This document shows positions 1 to 10,467 of a stretch of DNA of 64,000 nt, piece after piece. Location of the stretch: contig OW203765.1 in the NCBI GenBank assembly GCA_934045905.1, positions 13,889,409 through 13,953,408 of the forward strand, read 5' to 3'. A program made the translations under genes and the position numbers. Each line of letters begins with the position of its first letter. Position 1 is the stretch's first letter. Origin of the DNA: Leuctra nigra. Lineage: Eukaryota > Arthropoda > Insecta > Plecoptera > Leuctridae. Below the pieces are notes generated by a model that was not told the DNA's origin, did not search any database, and was given only the letters and a program-made list of their open reading frames with translations.

Positions 1-921
1 CCAATATTATTTTTTATTCACAAAGCGTAAATTTTTTACATCAGAAAACATTTTTTCCAAAGAATTGTCATTTGAAGCACGCCCCTCAGACCTAGTTCAA
101 CACCCACATTTCCATTCCAGACAGAAACAACCATATAACACTGTGGTTAAAACTGCAATTTTAAAAGTGATATATCTCGGAAATTAATGTGGATAGCCCA
201 TTGTTTTATGACATATTTGGAAGCAGCGTAATTTTATCTCTATAATGAAGTTTCATCGAAATATCATAAACATGAAGTTATGTTAGAGAGACTTTAATGC
301 ACGTTTAAAGTGTAAATATGTCGGTGTTGTTGCAGCTGTTTGACTGACCTACTTCTATTAAACGCTTTGTAACAACCGTAAACACAAACAAAATAGTTGA
401 GTTGAGCTTGACTTATGATGAAACGGAACCTACTATCTGGATTGTCCTCGCTTACTTTATAGGTTATGTTCTACATATTTTATCGACAAAGTTCGCGTAG
501 CTATCGTTTGCGATTTGTTTTATTTGATTTTATTTGTTTGGTACTTGCCTTTATTTCGTCCAAATACACGAGGAAGTGGATCTGAAAATTAACACACAGA
601 ATTATGAGAGAAAGATAATAAAAATATGAGTTTTCAATCCACAAAAGAGTCGACAGAAAAGCGTAAACTGGAATAAGCCCAACTTAATAACAACTATATA
701 AAGTTGGCGTTTATCCAATGAAAAAGCGCCAACTCGGTGTAGGCATTATTCCACTGATAAGAAGTAATTTTGTAGACCCTGGAATAATTTCAACACTTTG
801 TTTTGGTTCTTCTAGTGGAATTACACAAACTAATCAGTAGGCGTTATTCCAGGGGAAACGCTATAGAAGTGGGTGTTACCTATTTCAGTGGATTAACGAC
901 AACAATTTGTTTTCTTTTTTC
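1..921. other. No gene seen
   Basis: AT-rich sequence with no open frame or splice-bounded exon that I can support. Around 670-870 short motifs containing GGAATAA and its complement recur in both orientations, which suggests a decayed inverted-repeat element, but I could not fix its ends. Confidence 0.4.
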
Positions 922-1197
922 TGGGGCTTAACGTCGCACTGTTCTGCAGCGAGGCTAATGGCGACGGATGAATGATTATGATGATGATTGGGAGATGATG
1001 GTGAAGAGTATAGTTAAGGATGGAAGGTGGGAAGGAGGCGGTCGTGGCCTATTAGTAGGGTACCTTGCCAGCATTTGCCTCTCGACTGAAGGAAAACCAC
1101 GAAAAAAACCCAGTCAGGAAGGACGGCCGCGGGAATCGAACCCGGGCCTCCGGAATACAAGCTCAGAGCGTTAACCACTAACCCAACCTGTTCTGTA
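922..1197 (-). mobile_element. tRNA-derived SINE, nearly full length
   Basis: Read on the minus strand it begins with a tRNA-like head. An A-box-like GGTTAGTGGTTAACGC is followed by a B-box GGTTCGATTCC. A shared tail runs through 'ggccacgaccgcctcc' and ends in 'gcgacgttaagccccag' plus an A-rich tract. The same sequence recurs at 4995-5190, 44851-44912, 49912-50085 and 58004-61339, which marks it as a dispersed family transcribed by RNA polymerase III. Target duplications at this copy are not clear. Confidence 0.8.
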
Positions 1198-2611
1198 ACA
1201 ACACAAAAAATTGGCATTCTTCTAATGGACACTTCCTTATTTTGGCAGAACTAAATTTTATTTATGTACCGTTGAACTGCGGCTAGTGTATGAACTACGT
1301 CGATTTTCTTTAAGTTAAGGTGGGTGCCTATACCTACGCCACCCGGAGAGGGGTCTGGTGATCCAAGCCTTCAGTTCCAGCCCCTCAGAGGGTTATTGTT
1401 CAGAATTTAAACATTAAAAATGATTCTCGTATATGCGAAACTGCAGGTCAAAATACAACAAACAACTCCACGTTGTTGATCCGCAAGGTGTTTTTTCGCA
1501 CGAAAATGATTTATAATCTATTCTGGTTCGGTAAACTAATTTTCATATTAATGCGGTGTCAGACTGTCGTGGAGAATCCCCCAACCCCCTACCAAGGAGT
1601 TTTTCGTGGAGTTTTCCACGAGCCTGTGTGGTTTGTAGATACCAAACTAAAGAATGGTTCAGGGAATACATAGCTATATTGTCTTGGTATATTATTGACA
1701 CCAAAATGACATTCACTGTATGAATGACGAGCAACATTGGCGCCCGATCTACTACTGTCGTATTGTGACCAACGATCTGGATTTTATTCTTGCACCTCGC
1801 TTTCTTGCTTCTGTCCCTAAACAATGTTTCACTATTATCTCTGCCAACAGGGGTGGGATTATATAAAATGATAACTTCTTGTCACGTGACAAGCTTCTCA
1901 TCTCAGTGTTCTCATCTAAATGTCTTAGAATCCCTTCCATCCCTTTCGTCTTCCCCCACTTCTCGCACCATATGGGCTTGTTCACGCAAAGCTCAGCATA
2001 GACAAGATTCATGGACATCATTACTACATTCATACTAGTAGAGACGGTTGTCTCACTCCTATACTGATAACATTGACCGCAGTGAAGCCTTTTCAGACCC
2101 TGTGATTGGGGAAATCTGGGTGGCCCCGGTGATTTGAGCGACGTCTATAGCGTGAAGAGTAAACTACTTGATGACCAATCCCTGACGATGGCTCAACCGT
2201 CCAATTGTAAATTGCTGATATAAAACAAAAGAAGATCGTGCATAGCATATAAATGCAACGACGGCTCAATGGGTAGATTTAGCAGTTAGTTCATATTTTT
2301 ACCACTAGTGCTGATATATGCGCTAACGATGCCGGATACCCCAATTATTTCTCATGTCGAAAAGGCTTCACGTTCATTGGTGGAGTGAGAATACCTCTGC
2401 TATAGTGTAAGTGTATATCTATATATATCTCTCTGCCGTGGCATAGACAACGCCACTGTTTCCTGGCTATCACTGCCTTCTTGAAATCTATGGTTGCTAT
2501 CGCAACGGATTGACGTTTTGTTTATTGCCGTGAATTTTATATCAAGGGAAAAAAGGAAGAATAAGAAAGTAAAGTAATCTCATAGCAAAAAATGTAAGTA
2601 ATTGAAACTTG
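1198..2611. other. No gene seen
   Basis: No supportable exon. Short open frames on both strands have no recognisable domain. A small TA/TC-rich microsatellite lies near 2412-2440. Confidence 0.4.
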
Positions 2612-3693
2612 TTGAGCGAGCGTAGCGAGCGTCACCACGGTACTCTTATGGCACTTTCTCTGTGTGTTTGTTTGTTTGTTTGTTTTTTTTGTTTTTTTTT
2701 TGTGGTCACAGCCCAGGTCAAACCGCTCAAGCAATCGATCTGAAATTTTGTACACATACTAACGTAATCTATGCGGTCCCTGGGATCGTTTTTGAATGGG
2801 CTCCCGTGATTGGTTCAAATTTTTAAAAAATTATCTTTCGATTGGGTGCTTTGATCAATTTGAAATTTAGCAAAAACATTGCAACCAACATTGTACCCAA
2901 TCATAAAAAGTTTCAGCCAAATCCTCCTATTGGTTCAAATTTAAAACCATTTTTCATGTGATTTATGACATTTAAACTAGAACAGATTGACCGATCAACT
3001 TGAAACTTCGCGTGGTCATTGGTACCAACATTTTAGATATTTTTGCCAATTTTCAGTCTAATCTGTCGTTATTTTCAAAAGTTTTGTCATTTTAAGGTAA
3101 TTTTATTCTATAATCTTGAAAAATGTATACTAAATTGTCATCCCTGCCTTCTTTAAGCTTCTGTTCCAAGGCAAGGCCTGTAGAGCAGCCAAGCTATACC
3201 CACGGAATGACACCCCTCCTGCATCTTCGACAAGAAACTAAGACTAACTATTGAGCAATCCATCCCTACTTGTCGGTGCGAAACCGCCGTTCGGAATCTA
3301 CTGCTTATCCACAATGTACAGTAAAATGAAAGCATTTTTGAGCTAGCGCATAAAATCGGATGCAGTACGAAGGCCAAATCCTCTAATTGGTTTAAGTTTA
3401 AATAATGTCTTCTGATTGGCGACAATAAAAATGTTCACATTAAGTTCAAATTTTGCATGGTGATCAAGACCAACTTAATATTAAATTTTACATATTGTAA
3501 GCCCAATCAGTCAAGTATTAACTGTAATTTTACGAGTTTAGTATGGGATGTCACAAGAGATTTCATCCAGAGTATTATGGAGATTGAAAAATTGCAGAGA
3601 AAATCGTCTTGTGCCGTGTCGTGCATCGTTACTATGGGGATGTTGCATGTTCTGTGCTCGCTCATCAACGCGTTACACTGAGCGTTTTCCTAG
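2612..3693 (+). mobile_element. Helitron-like non-autonomous element, full length (copy A)
   Basis: The left end is TTGAGCGAGCGTAGCGAGCG. The right end carries GCTCGCTCATCAACGCG, an inverted counterpart of the left end, then a short hairpin (AACGC...GCGTT) and the terminus TTTTCCTAG followed by T. The 1.1-kb interior is non-coding, with recurring blocks such as 'gatcaacttgaaact' and 'ttggttcaaat'. Terminal CTAG, subterminal inverted repeats and a 3' hairpin match Helitron/Helentron architecture. The no-duplication insertion rule is shown by the nested copy at 13140-13945. Confidence 0.7.
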
Positions 3694-3799
3694 TTTAAAA
3701 TATGGGGCAAACAAATTTATTTAAACTATTACTCGTAACATGAGTGTTTGGTAATATATTAGAAAAAAAATGTCAAAGACAAAACTTTTAATATCAACA

Positions 3800-4110
3800 A
3801 GGGTGGACTGCATTCTAGCATGCACATGCACAAATATACCATTTTAAATATTATCTCGGTATTACCTCCCTGTTTAACCTATTGTTGAAACAGGGACTAA
3901 GGTGTCTGGAAATCAAACTGCATATGATTTTTCTTAGAAAGCAGCCACCGAGATAATATTTAAAATGGTATATTTGTGCATGTGCATGCTAGAATGCAGT
4001 CCACCCTTGTTCCCTTAGTCCCTGTTTCAACAATAGGTTAAACAGGGAGGTGTCTGGAAATCAAACTGCATATGGTTTTTCTTAGAAAGCAGAGCCACCC
4101 AGATAATATT
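3800..4110. repeat. Long imperfect palindrome with partial direct repeat
   Basis: The arm starting GGGTGGACTGCATTCTAGCA near 3803 is repeated in inverse at about 3948-4015. An inner arm containing CCTCCCTGTTTAACC (3865-3900) is inverted at 4017-4052. The stretch after the inner arm ('ggtgtctggaaatcaaactg') then recurs directly after its inverted copy. This looks like a foldback MITE or an inverted duplication of an element end. It contains no coding. Confidence 0.6.
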
Positions 4111-4139
4111 TAAAATGGTCTATTTGGCAGCGCCATTTT

Positions 4140-4545
4140 GAAGCAGGAAATATACTAGCGATTACAGTGAGAGCTAATGGCAGTGAACAAGTCCATTCGT
4201 CCATTAAAATACCAAACGTTGGTGACAACACACCGCCTTGCTTTGAACATTTCTTTACTTGGAACGATTCTGTCCTCCTAACACTGCACTGCACACAACT
4301 CCAGCAGTTCTTCAATATGCTTTGTATCTTCTTCATTAATTCCCCACTCACTTTTCTCCTCTTCATACACTTCCACACAATTCGAAGGTATTTGCAAGGT
4401 CCAAGAAAAGTACTAGATCGATAGTAGATCGCTCCCTCCTAAAACCACATTGTCCTTCCCTCATCTTACTCTCTAAGAATTGCGAGAGTCTTCTTTCTAT
4501 GATTTTAACATAAATCTTGGCTGCCTGGAAAGTGGAACGTAGTTG
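4140..4545 (-). pseudogene. Non-LTR retrotransposon reverse transcriptase fragment
   Basis: The minus-strand translation contains blocks typical of RTE/L1-type reverse transcriptases. One reads like 'GQCGFRRERSTIDLVLF'. Further on come 'SFQVKKCSKQGGVLSP' and 'GILMDE', corresponding to the region just before the catalytic FADD motif. The frame shifts between these blocks and no catalytic motif follows, so this is a dead fragment. It abuts the palindrome at 3800-4110. Confidence 0.6.
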
Positions 4546-4994
4546 CTACCCGACTGCTTTGAAAATTGGGCTAAGTATGCTGTTACCCAAATCTTCATGC
4601 ATTTTACGTGTGCACCATTCGACTTGGCTAGTCTGGAGCGAGAGCGACCGCTTTACTAGATTTACTAAATAAATTGTTAATATAATTGGCAAGTTATTGT
4701 CAATAACTGGCATTACTTTGTAATTTTTAACAAATCTATCATTGAAATTGATATGAGAGCTATTTATTCATACTTTTACATTTTTTCTGCGGTATTTGCT
4801 CTGTTTTGTGTTATTTTTACTCGCAACGTTTTGTCTGCGAGACTGTATTAAATTTTGGTATGTTATCTAATATGTGTACAAATTTCAGATTCATATCTAT
4901 AGTAGTTTCGATATAGTGACTTCTCAATCAGGGTGATTTTTTGCGCCACCCGGTAGATATGTAATATTCCAAGTAGGTATTTGTTTTAGTAGTG
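4546..4994. other. No gene; possible second Helitron-type terminus
   Basis: AT-rich with no exon. Near 4625-4660 the sequence 'cgacttggctag', a GC hairpin-like 'gagcgagagcgaccgc' and then 'actagat' resemble the block at 46060-46095. That block has a clean GGAGCG/CGCTCC hairpin directly before CTAG. It may be the terminus of another repeat family, but both copies are too decayed to delimit. Confidence 0.3.
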
Positions 4995-5190
4995 TTTAAC
5001 GTCGCACTGTTCTGTATATTTAACCGTATGGCGATGGATTAATGATTATGATGATGGAGATGATGGTGGATAGTAGGTAAAGATGAAAAGTAGGAAGGAG
5101 GCGGTCGTGGCCCATAAGTTGGGTATACCTTCCCAGCATTTGCCTGACGACTGAGGTAATACCACGAACAAAACCTTCAGGAAGGACGCT
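4995..5190 (-). mobile_element. SINE fragment lacking the tRNA head
   Basis: Matches the tail and body of the SINE at 922-1197 ('taacgtcgcactgttctg', 'ggcggtcgtggccca', 'cagcatttgcctg'). It stops at 'aggaaggacgc', before the B-box, so it is truncated at its 5' end. Confidence 0.7.
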
Positions 5191-5435
5191 TTTTAACATT
5201 TCCCAAATTTTGGTAGTTGGTGATAAATTAATCATAAATGCGAATCACACAACTTACAATTTGTAAGTGGGTCCCTCTAGTATGTAATTGAAGCGAACAT
5301 AATGATTGACCTATTTCAATTAATTGTCTACTTGTAGTGACCAACATGTAGACAATGAAGAAGAATAAAGAATAAACATATGAGTGACATATAGAACCTC
5401 TCTTTTGAGCGCCACAAATCATAATATCTATCTAT

Positions 5436-7650
5436 CTATATCGGTGATCCCGTTTTGACCATATTGTAGTACGTAGACCAATAAATGCGTGCAGTGATGA
5501 GAGTACCTCCGTATATCCGCTGGTAAGCATTGTTGATTGGTCGAAATATTGCAGCGTGCCAGGGTACATTTGCATCAACTTGTCCTCCAAAAATCATAGC
5601 CTGTGCAGCAGGTCTTCTTGAATCTACGGACCTTGATCCTGAAAAATAGAAATTGCGATTTGGTGAGTGAAAAGAATCGGGCATTTACAAATTTTCCTCA
5701 CAAAATGTAATAACTTGATAATTATAAATGAGATAATTAAATATTATACATTATTAAGGATGAACCAGCGATATCTCATTTACGAACAATTTTTTTCCAA
5801 ACAATTTTATTTTATTCCTTATAGTACTACAATATAAGATCAAAAAATGTATACCTTACCGACCTAACTTTTATGTAAAACGTTTTCAAAGTTTGAGATT
5901 TTTATATGGCTCTTATGGGGAAACGAATTAATTTCCTACATTATTCTAATTTATTTTTTATCCTCACCAACAATTTCAACAGAAAAGTGATGATATATTC
6001 TTCAACTAATATTGAATGCATTAAAAACTTTAAATACTCTTGTCACCGACTCAATTTCTGAGATAATGGAATTTTAATGTTTGAAAATCTTTGCATATGG
6101 CCATTTAACATGAGACAACTGAAGTAGTCAAAACCACTGCTTATTCTGAACAAAATTATTTAACGAAATCTTTGTTATAAAATTCTTCATCATATCATAT
6201 CGTATTATTCTCCACAAAATACATTATAAAACTATGATTTTAAGTCTGATGATTTTACGACTCTGCTAATAGGCACCAAACAGCAAAGAGATAAGGTAAT
6301 TCTGAGTAACTTCGAAGCCCTGCTCGACAACGTGCCGATCCCATTATCCGACGAAGCCAAAAGTCTTGGTGTAACTTTGGACAGCCATCTCTCGTTCAAT
6401 TCGCACGTATCACAGCTACGACGAACCTCCTTCAACAAGCTTCGACGACTCCGCAAGCTACAGTCGCTGCTCCCGACATCAACCAAGCTGCTCCTTGCAG
6501 ATGCTCTTGTTCTCTCGACGCCAGCATACTGTGACACTGTGTATGGGCCATGTATTACTCAGGCGAATAGCAGCCGTATACAAACTATCCAAAATGCTTG
6601 CGCCCGCTTTGCATTTAACCTCCCTTGGAGATGCCACACCACCCCAGCTATTAGGAAAGCCGGCTGGCTAAAAATGCATGAACGCCGTCTCCACCACCTC
6701 CTAAACATTACGCATAAGGCAATCACGACAGGACAGCCATCCTACTTGGCTAGGAAGATCGTGCGAAGAGGAGAACTGCATTAGTGAATACTAGAAACCG
6801 AGCTGACCTATCGATTGCAACCCACAAAACATCGAAATATAAATCGTCTTTCGCTTACGCTTCGGCGAAAGCCTATAATGATGTGCCAACCAAGCTAAAA
6901 GACTCATGTGTAGGTGTGTTCAATAAAATGTTAAAGAATCACTTGTTTGCAATTGGGTGTTACAAGGAACAGGTCTGAACTCCCGTACAATAGTAACTTA
7001 GCTTTAGCTTATCTTTAAACTTATCTGTTTTAAATTAATCTTGTAGCTATCATACCTACCTTATTTTGATTAGGTACTGCTAGAGTTTCAACTTACGCTT
7101 TGTAGTAACCCTATAGTATAGGTATGGTATTTATTAATTCATTAATTTTTTATCTTTTAACTATTTTATAACTATCTTGACTATTACTTTCGCAAGTATG
7201 CCTTCTTATGTAGTTAAATTGTTCAGTGTGACTACTATCTTAAATAGATAATATGTTTTAGTTGTTTTTTAAACAGGTTACATGGTAGATCAACAATGAC
7301 AAATGTGATCATTATAATGTTGAATGTCGCCTTTTTGTATGTATATAAATGTGCAAATAAAGATAAATTGAAATTGAAATTGAAATTGAAAGTCAGCGAT
7401 TTAATAGAAATTTTTCATTCAATGCCATGTATTGCCAACATTCGAATCATCATCACTCAGCAGAAATTCATCAAGTGCTGACTTTCAATAATTTTATATA
7501 CGAGAGTATACCACAAGTAGGTTCATTTATGACATTGGATTTTAGAGTGATTTTGTCACCTGGAGCCGATTGCGCAGCCGCAGCAGCTACCACCACACAG
7601 AGAATCAGCTGCGATGTGAACATCTTGACTTCAACGCCGCTACTGAGCAT
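5436..7650 (-). CDS. Secreted trypsin-like serine protease, 5' part (two exons)
   Basis: Exon 1 runs from 7650 (ATG) or more likely the internal ATG at 7623 down to 7560. It encodes a hydrophobic signal peptide (MFTSQLILCVVVAAAAA) and ends at CCAG|gtgac, one base into a codon. Exon 2 starts at 5638 after a pyrimidine tract and CAG, in the matching phase. It continues with a short linker and the S1-protease N-terminus (IFGGQVDANVPWHAAIF, then GGTLITAR). In the S1 family the IxGG residue is the new N-terminus after activation cleavage, and the motif after ITAR is the catalytic His loop. That loop is not found here, so later exons are missing, lie outside the window, or are lost. Two oddities: no Arg/Lys precedes IFGG (Met is there), and the usual Cys before GGTLI is Tyr. 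Exon 2's 3' end is uncertain. The gene may be a protease homologue or decaying. Confidence 0.65.
6225..7392 (+). mobile_element. 5'-truncated non-LTR retrotransposon (Jockey/CR1-like) in protease intron
   Basis: The plus-strand frame carries the C-terminal half of a reverse transcriptase: 'LLIGTKQQR', 'SLGVTLDSHLSFNSHV' (thumb region), then 'RIQTIQNACARFAF' and 'SAKAYNDVP'. This is the usual end of CR1/Jockey-type ORF2. A stop codon at 6782-6784 splits the frame shortly before the C-terminal motif. The 3' end is a (TTGAAA)n tail at about 7360-7392. The catalytic FADD segment is absent. It lies wholly within the inferred first intron of the minus-strand protease gene. Confidence 0.8.
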
Positions 7651-7962
7651 GCTGTGTCGTGTCTGACAGTTTATAGTCGAGCAAAAGCAAACCTCTATCT
7701 CGTCATCGACAAATAGAGAAGTTTATTGCATCGCTAATTTTCACAAAATGTTTTTACCACATGACAAATACACAAAGAAAAGACAAAAGAAACCAATTCG
7801 CTTGAAGACATACAATAAAAAAAAAATTATGGTGACAGGGAATACAGACACAAAATTAGACACTTTAGACACACAATGTGATTTCAATGAAAGTAATTGG
7901 ATTTATTTTATGGAAAAATGCTGAATACCAAAAAATACATGGCGATTACTTTGGTTAAGATG

Positions 7963-8009
7963 CTAAGACTAAGACTAAGACTAAGACTAAGACTAAGACT
8001 AAGACTAAG
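7963..8009. repeat. Hexamer tandem repeat (CTAAGA)n
   Basis: About seven uninterrupted copies of CTAAGA followed by a degenerate copy ('ctatgactaag'). Confidence 0.95.
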
Positions 8010-8170
8010 CTATGACTAAGATGATAGGAATGATCTTAGTGTGTAAAAAAATTATACACTTTTATGATCTCAATGATAACATTAAATATTCTGATGCGAT
8101 GAAGTCGACAAGGAATTATATCCAACTGTTGATACTGCAATAAGGACCAAAAGGACAGCTGGAATGAGAA

Positions 8171-8319
8171 ATTCCTGAAAAAAGGGAGAGTGAGTATGAG
8201 AAAAATAAAGTGAAAAAATTGTTATCAACCAATAAAAATCCAGCAGGCTTAGATTCTATTGGTTGATATCAATTTTCTTACTATTTTTTCTCATTCTCAC
8301 TCTCACTTTTTTCTGGAAT
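8171..8319. mobile_element. Hairpin MITE, about 150 bp
   Basis: Nearly self-complementary over its whole length. It starts ATTCCTGAAAAAAGGGAGAG and ends with the inverse (CTCTCACTTTTTTCTGGAAT). The arms include ATCAACCAATA and its complement around a short central loop. It has no coding. Confidence 0.7.
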
Positions 8320-8350
8320 ATGCCCCTGGAGTCAGTTTCACTCAAATTAA

Positions 8351-9107
8351 GGTGGCTGGATCGATCGATTTTCTGAAGTATTGGAAAGCTTTCACTAATT
8401 TATTAAGTGTAAAAAAATCACGTTTATAAATTCTTTTAGCACATAATTTACTTGTATAATATACTGGGTAGTTGAAATAGACAACATTTAAATGGTATTT
8501 ATACGTTATCTTTTTATTTAGAGCAGTATTACTGCCCCAAAGAAGTTAGTTTTGAATTTGATATTGAAGAATTATCTATAATTTTAACAATACGGTACAA
8601 TATGGCAACATCGTACTTTGAAAATTTTGATTTGTGTGGAGTCATGATGGCTGAGGTTGCTGAGCTTACACCTAGAGTTTACTTTCATGAAAAGTCAAGG
8701 TATCTTTAGTAGGCATTTAGTGCCTTCTAACTACCTTGAGCACTCCCATGTTGCCAAAAGTATTTTGACATGATTCGCAATTTGAATTGAATCGCCTATA
8801 ACTTTTTATTTAGCACACGATGATATTGGTTTATATTTTTTTAATGAAAGTAAATAGAACAAAGATTCTTTCTTATATAGGTTTTTTGAAAATCTATCGA
8901 GCCAATTAAATAAAATCTTCATTTGTAGCAAATTTTTCAAACCTGCCATAAGATAACATGGGGAAAATACTGCTTTCTTATTAGCCTATCTCGAAAACTA
9001 GACACGGGAAGTATTTTATTTTTTGAAGTGTTGTTTAGGGGATATCGATGAGTGAGTACAGCAAAATTGAACACTATCTGAAAAAATGGTCGATCGACCC
9101 AGCCACC
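8351..9107. mobile_element. MITE flanked by TTAA (piggyBac-like)
   Basis: Inverted termini GGTGGCTGGATCGATCGA (left) and the inverse of GGTGGCTGGGTCGATCGA (right), with TTAA on both sides (8347-8350 and 9108-9111). TTAA duplication is the hallmark of piggyBac insertion. The 757-bp interior is non-coding. The superfamily call rests on the duplication and is tentative because a Tc1/mariner TA site would look partly similar. Confidence 0.6.
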
Positions 9108-10467
9108 TTAATATATTAATAGAATGTATTATTATATTCATGATGGCCCTGGTGGCCGCTAACACATATGCGTCTATGTTACTTTCCGTGACTCCTCACT
9201 TACACGATAATCAATATTTCAATATGCTTCTTTAGAAATTGAATATTACGAAATTGGAATGTAAATAAAATGATCATAGGCATTTAATGGTCATGGCCGA
9301 CTTGGTCATGGTCATGTATAAGTAAAATGCATCAGCCTAGGCCGTTGAGGCTTCTCATAGCAAGTACCAAAATAATTTTTAGCAATCCTAACATTGCCGA
9401 ATTTGCAAAATTCGCTCCCCAACACTTTCTGGTCTGATTTTTCTTAACCATGTTGAACCATTTTTCTGTCCTTCAATTAGTAGATTTGCCCCAAAATCAT
9501 TTCCAGCGAGAGCTAAATTTTTCAGTTTTTCTAAAAAAAAAAAAAAAAAATTAGCCAAGCTAGAATTGCATATTCAAGCATTCGCTGCTTGGCATTTCAA
9601 ATGAATGTTTTTCACGTATTGCAGCATTGACTATTCCCGTAAATTTATATCGTTTAAAATCATTTTCAACCATTCTAAGATATCAAAATTTCCACAAATT
9701 CGCCGTACAACATTTTCGACGGGAAACCTTTCATCTATAACTGTTTTCTTTCAAGTAATATGCCCCAAAATCATTTCATTCATCAAGAAGGCTAAATATC
9801 CAAAAATTCGCTGCGCGCTGGTATTTTCTATGGGAAATTTTACGGCGCATACGAAAATGTACTTTTTTTGTTTGAGCGAGCGATGCAATAAGCGACTCCT
9901 TTTTTTAGTTTTAGTTCTTCTAGCACGGATCTCTTTTCGCCATGTTGATTCTGCGTAGGTAACAGAAGTCACGCTTGGCGCACTGCCGAGTAAAATTTTG
10001 CACAGCTGATAAGAAAACACATGTAGGAGTGCCTATCCCACCGCCTGGGCGGGCGTTCTCGACGATGGTCAGTTGGGAAGGCCCGGGCAGGCTCTGGTAG
10101 TGGCATGGGAATATTCCCGTGACGTACAGTCACGGAATTATATTCGGTACACGCTCCTTCTCCCTTTCCATGCATTTACGTTAGTTTAGGCTCCTCCCTC
10201 TCGGCCCGTAACACTGGCAAAGCTGTTTGAATGTGTATGGGGGGAGGGGGGGTTTAAAGAAGCGTTTACCGAATATATTTCCGTTACTGTACCACTTGGG
10301 CACCATGATGGGCAAAGCCCTCGGCTATAGCCTGTGTTTGTAGGGTACCTATGTGCTATTAACCTATTGTTAATGTTAAGCCAACAGACCTTTAACCGGA
10401 AAGTTTGGGAGAGAAGTGACTGTTGTCCTAAAGTTATTTACATCACAGCAATATCGAACCCTTTTAC
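9108..10467. other. No gene; repeat debris
   Basis: AT-rich. Blocks such as 'tgccccaaaatcattt' and 'attcgc(t/c)' recur at 9480-9800, suggesting a decayed repeat. At 9872 a Helitron-like left end (TTGAGCGAGCG, then 'ctccttttttag' and 'gcacggatctc') resembles 13140-13200 but is truncated within about 80 bp. The 10030-10330 stretch is GC-richer with no coding that I recognise. The terminal exon of the endonuclease gene was expected here on the minus strand and was not found. Confidence 0.4.

Noticed and set aside
7360..7392. (TTGAAA)n as an independent microsatellite
   Set aside because: It directly follows the retrotransposon 3' UTR and is better explained as its tail.
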